Of a DNA stretch of 58,604 bases, positions 33,300-42,689 are shown piece after piece. A program made the position numbers and the translations under genes. Under the pieces are notes generated by a model. The model saw only the letters and a list, made by a program, of their open reading frames with translations, had not been told where the DNA came from and did not search any database. Each line of letters opens with the position of its first letter. Positions within the stretch are counted from its first letter, which is position 1. Origin of the DNA: DATNPH01 sp036703315 (GTDB lineage: Bacteria; Cyanobacteriota; Cyanobacteriia; Cyanobacteriales; Coleofasciculaceae); the NCBI GenBank assembly GCA_036703315.1, contig DATNPH010000149.1, positions 1-58,604 on the forward strand, in the 5' to 3' direction.

Positions 33300-35813
33300 A
33301 TGCCTGACTCAACCACAATAGCCAGCGAACAACTAGACTACCCATTTCTACTGCTCACACACATGGTCTGTGCTGATCAGCAGATTCACAGTGAAGAGTC
33401 GAAAGCTCTGCATGAACTAGCTAGCCAGACCAGAATAGGACAACGCACTCTTGAAGAGATGGAGAAAATCCTCGCTCAAGACGAACAACTTCTTTCTGTC
33501 GAGGATGTTGCTCGTAGACTGCCGCTAGGTCAGCAAAGTGAGGCAATGCGTCAAATCCTGGCGATAGCGTATATTGACGGTTTCTTTTCACCACTAGAAC
33601 GCGAGATGGTCGAAGAGGTAACGGGGATTTGGAATTGGTCTGCGGGAGAAATACAGCGACTTATTGAAGAAGCAGAAGGCTTCACAGCTAACCGCTCTAT
33701 CAGCAACGATAACGATCAATCAGAACTATCTATCGGTGCCCGTTTACTCTTGGGAGCTGAGTCTATCTTGTCACGTTCACTAGTGACCAAGTTGGCAGAG
33801 ATCGCTCCTGAAAATGTTGGACGCCGAATTGAGCAACTGCAACAGGAAATCCTTTTGGCGGGTCCAGAATACGATGGTGCCATTCAGCAGTGTGCAGCGA
33901 TCGCAAGTGAAGATTACAATTTTGCGGAAGTAGCTCTCAAAGCAACAGGGTCAGCACTTTCCATTTTAGGGAAAAATATCCAACAGGCTATTGAAGAAAT
34001 ACAGCACAAGACAACTGGCAAGGGTCAGGCTACCTCTGCCAAGGAAGTCGCCAAACAACTTGAGAATACGAGGAAGGCTCTCACTGCCGAAATTATTAAA
34101 GAAATTGAGAGCGTTCGTGAGTCGCTTAATGCCAAGCAACGCGCTCTCAATCATTTCAGCATCGCCTTCATGGGTAAAACAAAGGCGGGCAAAAGTACTC
34201 TCCACGCCATCATTACAGGTGGAGGCTGGGATGCGATCGGTGTAGGTAAGCAGCGCACTACTCGTTTTAATCGAGTGTATGAGTGGAAGAATATTCGCAT
34301 TATCGATACTCCTGGAATCGGCGCTCCTGGTGGTAAAACTGATGAGGAAATTGCCCAAAGCGTTATCGAAGAGTCTGATGTCATCTGTTATGTGGTGACA
34401 AATGACAGCATCCAAGAATCTGAATTTAATTTCTTGAAGCTGTTGAAGGAAAAAGCCAAACCGCTAATTATTCTGCTGAATGTCAAGAATAACTTGCGCG
34501 ACTCGCGACGCTTGGAGCATTTCTTAAAAGACCCGGATAAACTGTTCGCTATGGATGGGAAAAGTGGTCTTGGTGGACACATCGAGCGTATCCATCGCTA
34601 CGCCAAACAGCATTATGCTAACGACTACTTCGACGTTGTTCCTGTCTTACTTCTTGCCGCCCAGATGTCCCGCGAACCAGCACATAAAGAGCGTAAAGAC
34701 AAGCTTTTCAAGGCAAGCAAGATACAAAATTTTCTTGACTCAATTCGCGTATCTCTGGTTGAGCATGGGGTGATTAGGCGATCGCAAACTCTACTCGGTT
34801 CTACAGTAGGCGCAATCGATCATCCTTACAAATGGGTGACACAACAAGCCGAAGTCTATCAACAGTTGACAGATACGCTCAAAAAGAAGCGTGAATCTAT
34901 CCAAAAGGACATTCAAAAATCACAGAAGGATTCTCGTGAGTCTTTACAACAGCAAATTGAGGTGATTTTTCAAGATGCTCTAAATTCTATTCCATCTTTT
35001 GCAGAAGAACATTGGGACTCTAAGCAATTTAGTTTGAAACTTGGCTGGGAGCAAAAACTCAAAGCTATTCGGTTTGAAAAACGCTTGAAGGCTTCCTATG
35101 AAGAGACTAGCAATAAATTCAACAAGGACGTTCAAGAAGCACTTGAGGAAATTGGAAATGAATTACAACTAATTGCTCAACTAGGTGCTGCTAACTTCAG
35201 TTTTACCCAGCAGGATTCAAACAACTTTCGAGATTTACTGCGAATTAGTGGAAGCATTCTAGGAATAGCAGCCGCTATCGTAACTATCTTTGTCCCTCCT
35301 GTTGGCATTGCTATGGGAATTGCGGCAGCCATTGTAGGCGGGATTGTCAATCTTTTCAAATCAAAAGAGCAGAAACGCCGCGAGGCTGTTCAAAATATTT
35401 CAAGTTCCTTGACTGTTCAACTCAGCAATCATCAGCAAAATACTCTCCAACAAGCTCAAGGAGACTTCGGCAAGTATTGTGATTCTGTAGCTGTGAACAT
35501 CAACACCTACTTTGAGGAATTAATTGCAGGAATAGAGGTTATTGCTTCACAGCTTGAAGTAGCCAAAAAGAAGTTGGATGGAACGGCTAACTATCTTAAT
35601 CGTGCTTATGCCAAGCGCATCATCGATTGGTGTACTGAACAACACGAATCTCTGACAGATGAAGGTATCAACAGAACCATTGCCAAAGTTAAACGGGATT
35701 TTGGACGCAACATGAGTATTCAAACAAAATCAAAGTTTCAGATACGAAAATCCCAAGACGATATTAAACGAGTTCTCCAAGAGGACGTTTCGATTCAAAG
35801 TATCAAATATTAA
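33300..35813 (+). CDS. Dynamin-like GTPase with TerB-like N-terminus
   Basis: An 837-residue protein. Residues about 10-125 resemble a TerB-type helical domain (LLLTHMVCADQQIHSEE, AIAYIDGFFSPLEREMV). The GTPase has P-loop GKTKAGKST (292-300), switch/G3 DTPGIG (336-341) and a G4-like LLNVKN. A long helical stalk follows, then a Gly/Ala/Ile hairpin of about 40 residues near 650-688 that looks like a membrane paddle, as in bacterial dynamins. ATG 33300 is preferred because AAGG lies just upstream; TTG 33216 and ATG 33261 are alternatives. It is the first gene of a three-gene operon with a membrane protein and a second GTPase. Confidence 0.82.
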   Translation: MPDSTTIASEQLDYPFLLLTHMVCADQQIHSEESKALHELASQTRIGQRTLEEMEKILAQDEQLLSVEDVARRLPLGQQSEAMRQILAIAYIDGFFSPLEREMVEEVTGIWNWSAGEIQRLIEEAEGFTANRSISNDNDQSELSIGARLLLGAESILSRSLVTKLAEIAPENVGRRIEQLQQEILLAGPEYDGAIQQCAAIASEDYNFAEVALKATGSALSILGKNIQQAIEEIQHKTTGKGQATSAKEVAKQLENTRKALTAEIIKEIESVRESLNAKQRALNHFSIAFMGKTKAGKSTLHAIITGGGWDAIGVGKQRTTRFNRVYEWKNIRIIDTPGIGAPGGKTDEEIAQSVIEESDVICYVVTNDSIQESEFNFLKLLKEKAKPLIILLNVKNNLRDSRRLEHFLKDPDKLFAMDGKSGLGGHIERIHRYAKQHYANDYFDVVPVLLLAAQMSREPAHKERKDKLFKASKIQNFLDSIRVSLVEHGVIRRSQTLLGSTVGAIDHPYKWVTQQAEVYQQLTDTLKKKRESIQKDIQKSQKDSRESLQQQIEVIFQDALNSIPSFAEEHWDSKQFSLKLGWEQKLKAIRFEKRLKASYEETSNKFNKDVQEALEEIGNELQLIAQLGAANFSFTQQDSNNFRDLLRISGSILGIAAAIVTIFVPPVGIAMGIAAAIVGGIVNLFKSKEQKRREAVQNISSSLTVQLSNHQQNTLQQAQGDFGKYCDSVAVNINTYFEELIAGIEVIASQLEVAKKKLDGTANYLNRAYAKRIIDWCTEQHESLTDEGINRTIAKVKRDFGRNMSIQTKSKFQIRKSQDDIKRVLQEDVSIQSIKY

Positions 35814-35827
35814 GGATTGAAAATTTA

Positions 35828-36337
35828 ATGCCACTAATTTTAGCAGAATTCTGCGGACGTTGGGGCTGTACTTTGCAGGAGAATATTCTCAACATTATCT
35901 TAGCGAGCCTTGACGGTAAGAGTGCTTTGATATTGCTAGGAATATTGCTGTTGCCAATATTTCTGGGTGTTCTAATGTTGCTTGCAGGCTTGATAAGACT
36001 TTATGAATTTATTTCAGGTTGGGGTAGAGCATTACTAGGTATTCCCAACCCAAATAAGCCTCAGCAACAAGACGATTACACCTTGACAACAGATGATTTT
36101 TTTGATTGGGCTGTGACTATTGCCAATAAGGCTAGGGCAGATTATCAACAAAAACAGGATGTCAATAATCAAGCTCCGCCTCAGCAAAAAGATATCCTTG
36201 AACCCGATGAAACCGCTGTTAATAGTATTAGCAATGAAGTTGTTAATAATTCAGGAAAATCTCAGCCACAGCGTAAGCGCAACTTGACAACAGCTAAATT
36301 TCTAGGTCGGACTCTGCGAAATATTCCCAAAAATTAA
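35828..36337 (+). CDS. Small membrane protein between two dynamin-like GTPases
   Basis: A 169-residue protein with one long hydrophobic stretch (about residues 35-58, LILLGILLLPIFLGVLMLLAG), possibly one or two membrane passes. A cytoplasmic-looking Gln/Asn-rich, charged tail follows and ends in KRNLTTAKFLGRTLRNIPKN. No family was recognised. It starts 14 bases after the first GTPase and ends 29 bases before the second, so all three genes should be co-transcribed and it may act as their membrane anchor or adaptor. That role is inference. AAGGA lies upstream of ATG 35828. Confidence 0.7.
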   Translation: MPLILAEFCGRWGCTLQENILNIILASLDGKSALILLGILLLPIFLGVLMLLAGLIRLYEFISGWGRALLGIPNPNKPQQQDDYTLTTDDFFDWAVTIANKARADYQQKQDVNNQAPPQQKDILEPDETAVNSISNEVVNNSGKSQPQRKRNLTTAKFLGRTLRNIPKN

Positions 36338-36366
36338 TTGATTGAGAATTGAGAGGAAAATTAACC

Positions 36367-38121
36367 ATGACTCAAGCTAACCAAAACTTTCAAGCTGCTG
36401 CTGTCGGTGCTAAGTTCAAGAATACCTGTGTAAAATTTGACAACTTGCTGGCTCAGGGAAATCATGAAGAACTAACAGCCATCCGCAAAAAGTTGAGAGA
36501 GGAATTAAAAGCGCATAAAGAGCAAGGTATTCTTACAGTGGCATTTGTGGGGCAGTATAGCGCAGGGAAATCGACAATCATCTCTGCCCTTACAGGGCGG
36601 CGAGATATCCACATTGATGCCGATATTGCTACCGACAAAACTGCTAGCTACGACTGGAACGGTATTAAGCTCATTGATACACCAGGGCTTTTTACTGATC
36701 GCAAGGATCATGATGAGATTACCTATGAGGCTATTGCCAAAGCAGATTTGCTGATTTTCTGTCTTACCTATATGCTCTTTGACTCAGTGACAGCAGAGAA
36801 TTTCAAGAAGTTAGCCTATGAAAAGGGCTATCGCTGGAAAATGATGCTTGTCGTCAACAAAATGTCCGATGAGGCGGGGGAAGAGACGCAAAAGATTGCT
36901 AACTACCGTAGCAGTCTTGCTGAGGCGGTTAAACCTTATAGTCTTGATGAATTTCCCATCTGCTTTATCGATGCTAAAGACTACTGTGAAGGTATTGATG
37001 AAGATGAAGAGTTTTTGCTCGAAGTCAGCCGATTCCAATCTTTTATTGATGAACTCAACAATTTTGTACAGCGTCGTGGCTCCCTGGCTCGCTTTGATAC
37101 ACCAGTCCGAATCGCACTAGGCTGTGTTGAGGATGCTCAGTTGAGCTTTGCCCGCAACTCTAACCAAGATTCGGCTTTTCTGGAAATCCTTACACGTTTA
37201 TCTCGCACAGTGCGTAAGGAGCGCGATCGCTTGCGAACCAAAGTTCAGAGTATAGCTTTAGAAATGTCGTCAGCAGTTGCTAAGGAAGGCACAGTCCTTG
37301 CCGCAGCAGTGGGGAGCGAACAGGATTTCGAGGTGCTTAACAAACAGGCTGCACTTAATGTGCAGAAACACTACGAGAAAGCAGAAACCAAACTGCAAGA
37401 AGCTGCTAATGCAGCAGTCGATGATATTCGGCAAGAGGTTGAAGAAGTATTTAACAGCAACCTAGCCCAAGCATTTGTGGCTTGTCTAGATAAAAACCAA
37501 AATGTATCTGCCCAGAATGTAGGGTCTGGTATAGATGTCGAACGGATTAAAGGCCAAGTCACTTTGCTCAAAAAGATTGGTGAGACAGCAGGTGTCCAAC
37601 TAACACAGGTGGCAACGAGGGGTTTTGCCCAAACCGCAGGGCAAGGCTTTCTACGCTCTATTGATGTAGCCGGTAGCGGTCTGCATCAGAGTGTATTGAC
37701 TGTTGGAAAGTTCGTCGGCTTCAAGTTTAAACCTTGGCAGGCGGTTGGTATTGCCAAAAACATTGGCAACGCTGCCAAATTCCTTGGCCCTGCTCTGGCG
37801 CTTGCTTCAGTTGGAATAGAGTTATTCCAAATGCAACAGGAACATCAGCGAGAGCAACAAATGGCTGATATTCGCCGCGATATTACGAGCCAGTTTCAGG
37901 CAATAGCGAAAGACCTAGAAAACCAACTTGAAATACAACTCTGGCAATTTGAAGGACAGGTTTATGGAGAGATTGAGAAGCAAATGGCGGAGGCACGTCA
38001 GCAGGAAGAAAGCGCGATCGCCTCTTCAAACACCTCGGTAAAACAACTTGCAGAAATCCGCAAAGATTTTGAATTGATTCTCCGCTACATCACGAAGGCT
38101 ACGGAAAATCCGGTAGTTTGA
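36367..38121 (+). CDS. Second dynamin-like GTPase
   Basis: A 584-residue protein with a canonical GTPase head: P-loop GQYSAGKST (62-70), G3 DTPG (104-107) and G4 NKMSD (164-168). A helical stalk follows. A weakly hydrophobic segment near 475-485 (AKFLGPALALASVGIELF) and a helical tail complete it. It differs in length and lacks the TerB-like part of the first GTPase. Bacterial dynamins often work as unequal pairs, one nucleating and one assembling. ATG 36367 is preferred because GAGAGGAAAA lies 9 bases upstream. A strong terminator follows at 38148-38197. Confidence 0.85.
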   Translation: MTQANQNFQAAAVGAKFKNTCVKFDNLLAQGNHEELTAIRKKLREELKAHKEQGILTVAFVGQYSAGKSTIISALTGRRDIHIDADIATDKTASYDWNGIKLIDTPGLFTDRKDHDEITYEAIAKADLLIFCLTYMLFDSVTAENFKKLAYEKGYRWKMMLVVNKMSDEAGEETQKIANYRSSLAEAVKPYSLDEFPICFIDAKDYCEGIDEDEEFLLEVSRFQSFIDELNNFVQRRGSLARFDTPVRIALGCVEDAQLSFARNSNQDSAFLEILTRLSRTVRKERDRLRTKVQSIALEMSSAVAKEGTVLAAAVGSEQDFEVLNKQAALNVQKHYEKAETKLQEAANAAVDDIRQEVEEVFNSNLAQAFVACLDKNQNVSAQNVGSGIDVERIKGQVTLLKKIGETAGVQLTQVATRGFAQTAGQGFLRSIDVAGSGLHQSVLTVGKFVGFKFKPWQAVGIAKNIGNAAKFLGPALALASVGIELFQMQQEHQREQQMADIRRDITSQFQAIAKDLENQLEIQLWQFEGQVYGEIEKQMAEARQQEESAIASSNTSVKQLAEIRKDFELILRYITKATENPVV

Positions 38122-38147
38122 AGGGTATAACTGCTTGATTTCAGAAG

Positions 38148-38197
38148 GCGATCGCATCACAGGCTAACCTTTACCAAACCAGATGCGATCGCTTTTT
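38148..38197 (+). terminator. Terminator of the dynamin operon
   Basis: Arms gcgatcgcatc (38148-38158) and gatgcgatcgc (38182-38192) pair perfectly and are followed by T5. The stem is built from two HIP1 sites. It ends the three-gene operon before the convergent flavoprotein gene. Confidence 0.75.
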
Positions 38198-38260
38198 GAG
38201 TTGGAGTGATAAAGTGCGATCGCTTCTTGTAGGTGGAAAAGAGGGATGATTAACTAAAAA

Positions 38261-39808
38261 CTACGACAGCTTTGTGAGCAATCCCAAGAGTCGTTTAGTA
38301 CTCGGTTTGAGGAGTGTGCGGCGATAAGCATCTGCTGCCTTCTTGATGCCTTCCGCCTGAGTCGGATAGGGATGAATCACACTGCTTAGCGTATTTAGAC
38401 CTAGCTTGCCAACAATTGCCGCAGTCACTTCACTAATCATCTCACCCGCATGAGGGGCAACAATCGTCGCACCCACAATTTCATCGGAACCCTTCTTGTG
38501 GTGGATTTTGACAAACCCTTGCTCTTCACCATCCGCGATCGCTCGATCTACATCACTGAAGGGAATTTTAATCGTATCTATATCAATGCCTTTTTCCTTG
38601 GCTTCCTGTTCATAAAGTCCCACATGGGCAATCTCCGGGTCAGTATAAGTTACCCAAGGCATAACGAGACTACTGAGTTTAGATCGCCCCAAGCCAAAGG
38701 GTGAAAACAGAGTATTTTTAATCACAATCCGAGCCGCTGCATCCGCCGCATGGGTAAACTTCCAATTCATGCAGATGTCGCCAGCCGCATAAATCTTGGC
38801 GTTCGTCGTTTGAAGGTAGTCATTCACTTTCACACCTTGTTTCCGGTCGTACTCCACCCCAACGGCTTCTAAATTCAGACCTTCAACATTCGGGGCACGT
38901 CCTACACCGATTAAAATTTCATCAACGGTGATCGACTCTTCCTGACCCTTGCAGGTAAAGTAGAGCGTCTTGCCTTGATCAGTCTTGACCACACGCTGCA
39001 TCTTGCAATTCAGCACCAAGCGAATTCCTTCTCGGATAAAGACATTCTGGACAATTTCTGCGGCGTCAGCATCCTCTTTATTCAAGATGTGAGAGCCTTG
39101 ATGGAAAACTACCACCTCACTACCCAACCGCCGGAACGCCTGAGCCAATTCGCAACCGATAGGACCACCACCAATCACCGCTAAACGTTGCGGTCGTTCC
39201 GTGAGGGAAAAAACTGTCTCATTCGTGAGATATCCTGCCTCTTCAATCCCCTCAATTGGTAATTGTGCAGCTCTAGCACCAGTGGCAATCACTGCTTTCT
39301 TGAAGCGTAACGCCTGAGCGCCAACTTGTATCGTGTTGGAACTCGAAAAACGACCACTACCCAAAAATATATCAACCCCAAGCTTTTGAAAGCGCTGAGC
39401 CGAATCGTGAGGGCTGATGTTCGCCCGTAATCGCCGCATCCGCTGCATCACGGCTGGAAAATCGACTTCAATGTGTTCTGGGGCATGAATTCCATAAGCG
39501 ATCGCATTGTGCATCTCACCAACAACGCGAGAAGACCGAATCATGCACTTGGAAGGTACACAACCGACATTCAAGCAATCCCCTCCTAGGAGATGCTTTT
39601 CAATCAAGGCGACTTTCAAACCCACATCTAAACCCGCTGCACCAGCTGCTACAACTAAGCCAGCTGTACCACCACCAATCACAACCAAGTCGTAACAATC
39701 AGCCGGTTCAGGATTGACCCAATCAGGTGGATGAACATAGGAAACCAAGGTCTGGTTATACTCATCCATCGGTGAGACAGTAATGCTCTGGAAGGCGGAA
39801 TTTGACAT
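38261..39808 (-). CDS. Mercuric-reductase-like disulfide flavoprotein
   Basis: A 515-residue pyridine nucleotide-disulfide oxidoreductase. The FAD site VVIGGGTAGLVVA is followed by the redox pair C78LNVGC83 (GGDCLNVGCVPSK). The NADPH site is VIGGGPIGCELAQ, and IYAAGDICMNW is the second FAD motif. The dimer domain ends with VIHPYPTQAEGIKKAA, which supplies the His. There is no extra N-terminal mercury-binding domain and no C-terminal Cys pair, so true mercury reduction is doubtful. Dihydrolipoamide- or other disulfide-reducing activity is an alternative. It follows the TVP38 gene by 60 bases on the same strand, a pairing common in cyanobacteria. Confidence 0.85.
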   Translation of the reverse strand: MSNSAFQSITVSPMDEYNQTLVSYVHPPDWVNPEPADCYDLVVIGGGTAGLVVAAGAAGLDVGLKVALIEKHLLGGDCLNVGCVPSKCMIRSSRVVGEMHNAIAYGIHAPEHIEVDFPAVMQRMRRLRANISPHDSAQRFQKLGVDIFLGSGRFSSSNTIQVGAQALRFKKAVIATGARAAQLPIEGIEEAGYLTNETVFSLTERPQRLAVIGGGPIGCELAQAFRRLGSEVVVFHQGSHILNKEDADAAEIVQNVFIREGIRLVLNCKMQRVVKTDQGKTLYFTCKGQEESITVDEILIGVGRAPNVEGLNLEAVGVEYDRKQGVKVNDYLQTTNAKIYAAGDICMNWKFTHAADAAARIVIKNTLFSPFGLGRSKLSSLVMPWVTYTDPEIAHVGLYEQEAKEKGIDIDTIKIPFSDVDRAIADGEEQGFVKIHHKKGSDEIVGATIVAPHAGEMISEVTAAIVGKLGLNTLSSVIHPYPTQAEGIKKAADAYRRTLLKPSTKRLLGLLTKLS

Positions 39809-39868
39809 CGGTAACTTTAGGAGAGGGGAATTGGGAATGGGGAATTGGGGTTATATCGAATCAGCGAT

Positions 39869-40636
39869 CTAGGAAATTTTCTCTTCTAACGCTTTGCGGG
39901 CAAGACGGGTTATATAAACTGTCACGGCGACTGTTGCGATCAAACCAATAATCCGAATTGTCCACTCCACTGTGGGATTGGTTGGTTGACGTCCCGTACC
40001 AATCTTGGCAACACTACCTGCCAAAGAACCGAGGTAAACATACATGATGGTTCCTGGGATCATGCCGATGAAGCCGAGGACGTAGTCTTTGAGGGAAACT
40101 CCAGTAACACCAAAGGCATAGTTCAACAGGTTAAACGGAAATACAGGGGAGAGTCGCGTCAAGAAAACAATTTTAAATCCTTCTTTGCTGACAGCTTCGT
40201 CGATCGCCCGAAATTTTTCGTTCCCTGCGATTTTCTTCAAAACCCAGTCTCTAGCTAAATAACGTCCGATTAGGAAAGCGGCAGTAGCTCCCAGCGACGC
40301 ACCGATGAGAGCATAAATCGAACCCCAAATGATCCCAAAAATAACGCCAGCCCCTAAGGTAAGGATTGACCCTGGTAAGAAAGCCACGCTAGCGACGATA
40401 TAGAGTGCAATATAGGCGATCGCTGCCACGGAACCAAGATTGTTAATCCCCTGCAAGGCATTCCGTAACAGTTCTTGGGGATTTAATCCCTCAGCAGGGG
40501 TAGATCCCTGCGCCCAAGCGGGAGCCGTGATCAGCATCAGGGGAGTGCCAAGGACAAGCATCGTTAAGACAATCAGCCTGAACAGCCTCGTCAAGTGTCT
40601 CGTAGAGGACTGATGTTTGATCAGTTTGTCTGTCAT
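39869..40636 (-). CDS. TVP38/TMEM64 (VTT/DedA-like) membrane protein
   Basis: A 255-residue integral membrane protein. The core is FLPGSILTLGAGVIFG and GASLGATAAFLIGRYLARDW, the G-rich re-entrant motif of the DedA/VTT family. LTRLSPVFPFNLLNYAFG is the TVP38 signature. A hydrophobic N-terminal segment and a final helix (IRIIGLIATVAVTVYI) are seen. VTT proteins act as lipid scramblases or small-solute transporters. It is the first gene of a likely pair with the disulfide flavoprotein, which may handle the same compound or redox stress; this link is inferred. The start is ATG 40636. Confidence 0.85.
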   Translation of the reverse strand: MTDKLIKHQSSTRHLTRLFRLIVLTMLVLGTPLMLITAPAWAQGSTPAEGLNPQELLRNALQGINNLGSVAAIAYIALYIVASVAFLPGSILTLGAGVIFGIIWGSIYALIGASLGATAAFLIGRYLARDWVLKKIAGNEKFRAIDEAVSKEGFKIVFLTRLSPVFPFNLLNYAFGVTGVSLKDYVLGFIGMIPGTIMYVYLGSLAGSVAKIGTGRQPTNPTVEWTIRIIGLIATVAVTVYITRLARKALEEKIS

Positions 40637-40788
40637 GGCTTAGAGTCATTTAGTTGAATTGACTTCCATCCTACATCTGTTCAAATCACCAATTGCCGTT
40701 AAACTCTTCATGAAAACAGGTCTACTGTACGGGCGCAAATTTATGCTCCCCTACCCACTAAAAACTATAAGAGAAGGAGCTTTTGATC

Positions 40789-41067
40789 ATGTCAAATGAG
40801 GATAGCTACACAGAAGTAGCCTTTCACTATGTGAATGGTGAGACAGAATCCTTTGATGTCCCTATAACTCCAGAAGCCTTCCAGCAACAACTACCAGACT
40901 TATTGAGCCAACCTTGGTTGACCCTGCACCTATTTGATAGAACGGTTTTAATTTTTACGGCTCAGGTGATCAAGGTGGAAGTGAAACCTCCCCTTTCCGA
41001 AATTCAAGGGCAAGGTGTCTTCCAAGATGCCCAACGGGTGACACCACTAACTCATGGAGTCAAATAA
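40789..41067 (+). CDS. Small hypothetical protein
   Basis: A 92-residue soluble protein of unknown function (VAFHYVNGETESFDVPITPEAFQ start, LTLHLFDRTVLIFTAQVIKV core). It looks like a compact beta/alpha protein. ATG 40789 is chosen because GAAGGAG lies about 11 bases upstream; a TTG two codons earlier is less likely. It is 59 bases upstream of the DUF362 gene on the same strand, so the pair may be one transcript. Confidence 0.65.
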   Translation: MSNEDSYTEVAFHYVNGETESFDVPITPEAFQQQLPDLLSQPWLTLHLFDRTVLIFTAQVIKVEVKPPLSEIQGQGVFQDAQRVTPLTHGVK

Positions 41068-41126
41068 AGGATGAAGGATAAACTCACCCTACGTCTCCAT
41101 TTAACCAACTTTCAAAATCTAAAATC

Positions 41127-42086
41127 ATGTCAACTGTCAGTTTAATTCGTGCTGAGTCCTACGATCAGCAACGCCTGAGAGCCTCTTTAGAAACCTTACT
41201 GGAGCCGTTAGGGGGGATAGGTGCTTTTGTGAAAAAGGGCGATCGCGTTCTGCTTAAACCCAATCTACTCACCTCTGGGCGTCTTGGACAAGAATGCATC
41301 ACTCGCCCTGAGCTAGTTTATTGCGTTGCTCAACTGGTACAGGAAGCTGGTGGTAAACCCTTTTTCGGAGATAGTCCAGCCTTTGGTAGTGCCATGGGTG
41401 TCGCCAGAGCGAATGGTTATCTGCCGATGATGCAAGAACTCAAGTTACCTCTGGTAGAATTTCACGGTCAACGTTACCAAACACAAAGCGTTGCCTTTAA
41501 TCATCTGCGTCTGTGCAAAGAAGCAATGGACGCTGATGTTGTGATTAACTTACCAAAGATAAAATCACATATGCAGCTAACGCTGACAATGGGCGTCAAG
41601 AACTTATTTGGCTGTGTACCCGGAAAAATGAAAGCTTGGTGGCACATAGAAGCGGGTAAGGATGAGAAGCGCTTTGGAGAAATGTTGGTAGAAACGGCAC
41701 GGGCAATTAATCCAGACTTGACGATTCTTGATGGGATTATTGGTCACGAAGGTAATGGTCCCAGTGGCGGCGAACCGCGACAGTTGAATATTTTAGGGGC
41801 TTCCTCAGATGTCTTTGCCCTTGATCGCGCGATCGTGGAAATTCTCAACGTTGACCCAGCGCTTGTTCCCACTGTGGCAGCAGCAGAGCGACTGGGACTT
41901 GATCGAGACCTCGCAGACATTCACTTTCCCCACCTGCGACCAACGGAACTGCAAGTCATAGATTGGAAATTACCAGATGCTCTAATGCCGATCGATTTTG
42001 GTATGCCCCGCGTCATCAAATCCACATTTAAGCATTTGTATATTCGGTTTATCAAAGAGCCGATCAAAACTTATGCCCAGCGATAG
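41127..42086 (+). CDS. DUF362 domain protein
   Basis: A 319-residue protein covering a single DUF362 domain: DRVLLKPNLLTSG, GKPFFGDSPAFGS, DADVVINLPKIKSHMQLTLT, GVKNLFGCVPGKMK and ILDGIIGHEGNGPSGGEPR are all characteristic. Many DUF362 proteins carry C-terminal ferredoxin-type Fe-S clusters; this one does not. The biochemical role is not established, although some family members bind metals or join in cofactor maturation. The start is ATG 41127. Confidence 0.88.
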   Translation: MSTVSLIRAESYDQQRLRASLETLLEPLGGIGAFVKKGDRVLLKPNLLTSGRLGQECITRPELVYCVAQLVQEAGGKPFFGDSPAFGSAMGVARANGYLPMMQELKLPLVEFHGQRYQTQSVAFNHLRLCKEAMDADVVINLPKIKSHMQLTLTMGVKNLFGCVPGKMKAWWHIEAGKDEKRFGEMLVETARAINPDLTILDGIIGHEGNGPSGGEPRQLNILGASSDVFALDRAIVEILNVDPALVPTVAAAERLGLDRDLADIHFPHLRPTELQVIDWKLPDALMPIDFGMPRVIKSTFKHLYIRFIKEPIKTYAQR

Positions 42087-42291
42087 ATGACTTCCAAAAA
42101 TGTAGGAGTTAATAAAAATAGCCAAGTAGGCTTGGTAGGGAACTCACCTAAAGTTGTCCGAACTCACCTCTAATCCCCTACCTGCCTATTTCCTATTCCC
42201 TCTCAAAGTGAGGGGAATTTTGTAATCGCTGTTACATTAACAGACAAAATAGGCAACGTAAGCTGGTAATACCCTCCGATTGCTTAATCAC

Positions 42292-42318
42292 ACCGCCTAT
42301 TGGTAGAGGCGGTTTTTT
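42292..42318 (+). terminator. Intrinsic terminator with no close upstream gene
   Basis: Arms accgcct (42292-42298) and aggcggt (42307-42313) with an 8-base loop and T6. It lies 206 bases after the DUF362 stop. It may end that transcript or a small RNA encoded in 42200-42318. Nothing else is seen between 42087 and 42474. Confidence 0.7.
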
Positions 42319-42474
42319 ATGTTTAGAACTAAATTATTCAGTAGGAGGTTCTTGAGATTGTTTGCTGGAAGACAATCAAATTGAGATAAGTCGCTAAAAT
42401 TGTAAATAGTAGGGTTTACACTTATACCCTCCTTATGTATCTTTCACTGACTGAGTTCCAATTGCAACTAATTT

Positions 42475-42663
42475 ATGGAATCTAGTGGCCCGTCTGCCAA
42501 TTCTTCTGACCCCCATACTCATAGGTGGGCAGAGATTATGGGCACGGTAATTGCTTTGTTAACCCTGACATTACCTCTGTTGATCATTGCTAACTACTCT
42601 TCAAGCAGCAGCATTGATGTATTACAACAGACTACCTACTCGCTTCCGAGGTCTCAAAGGTGA
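42475..42663 (+). CDS. Small single-pass membrane protein
   Basis: A 62-residue protein with a hydrophilic N-terminus (PHTHRWAEIMG) and one membrane helix (TVIALLTLTLPLLIIANYSS). The tail ends in QQTTYSLPR. Its pattern looks familiar from conserved cyanobacterial small proteins, but no function is known to me. The start is ATG 42475. A MITE lies 27 bases after the stop, so the original terminator may have been displaced. Confidence 0.6.
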   Translation: MESSGPSANSSDPHTHRWAEIMGTVIALLTLTLPLLIIANYSSSSSIDVLQQTTYSLPRSQR

Positions 42664-42689
42664 TGTAGAGCTTCTTACTAGCAAAAAAC

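Noticed and set aside
33966..34415. 149-codon minus-strand frame
   Set aside because: It is antisense to the P-loop region of the first dynamin-like GTPase and carries no recognisable motif.
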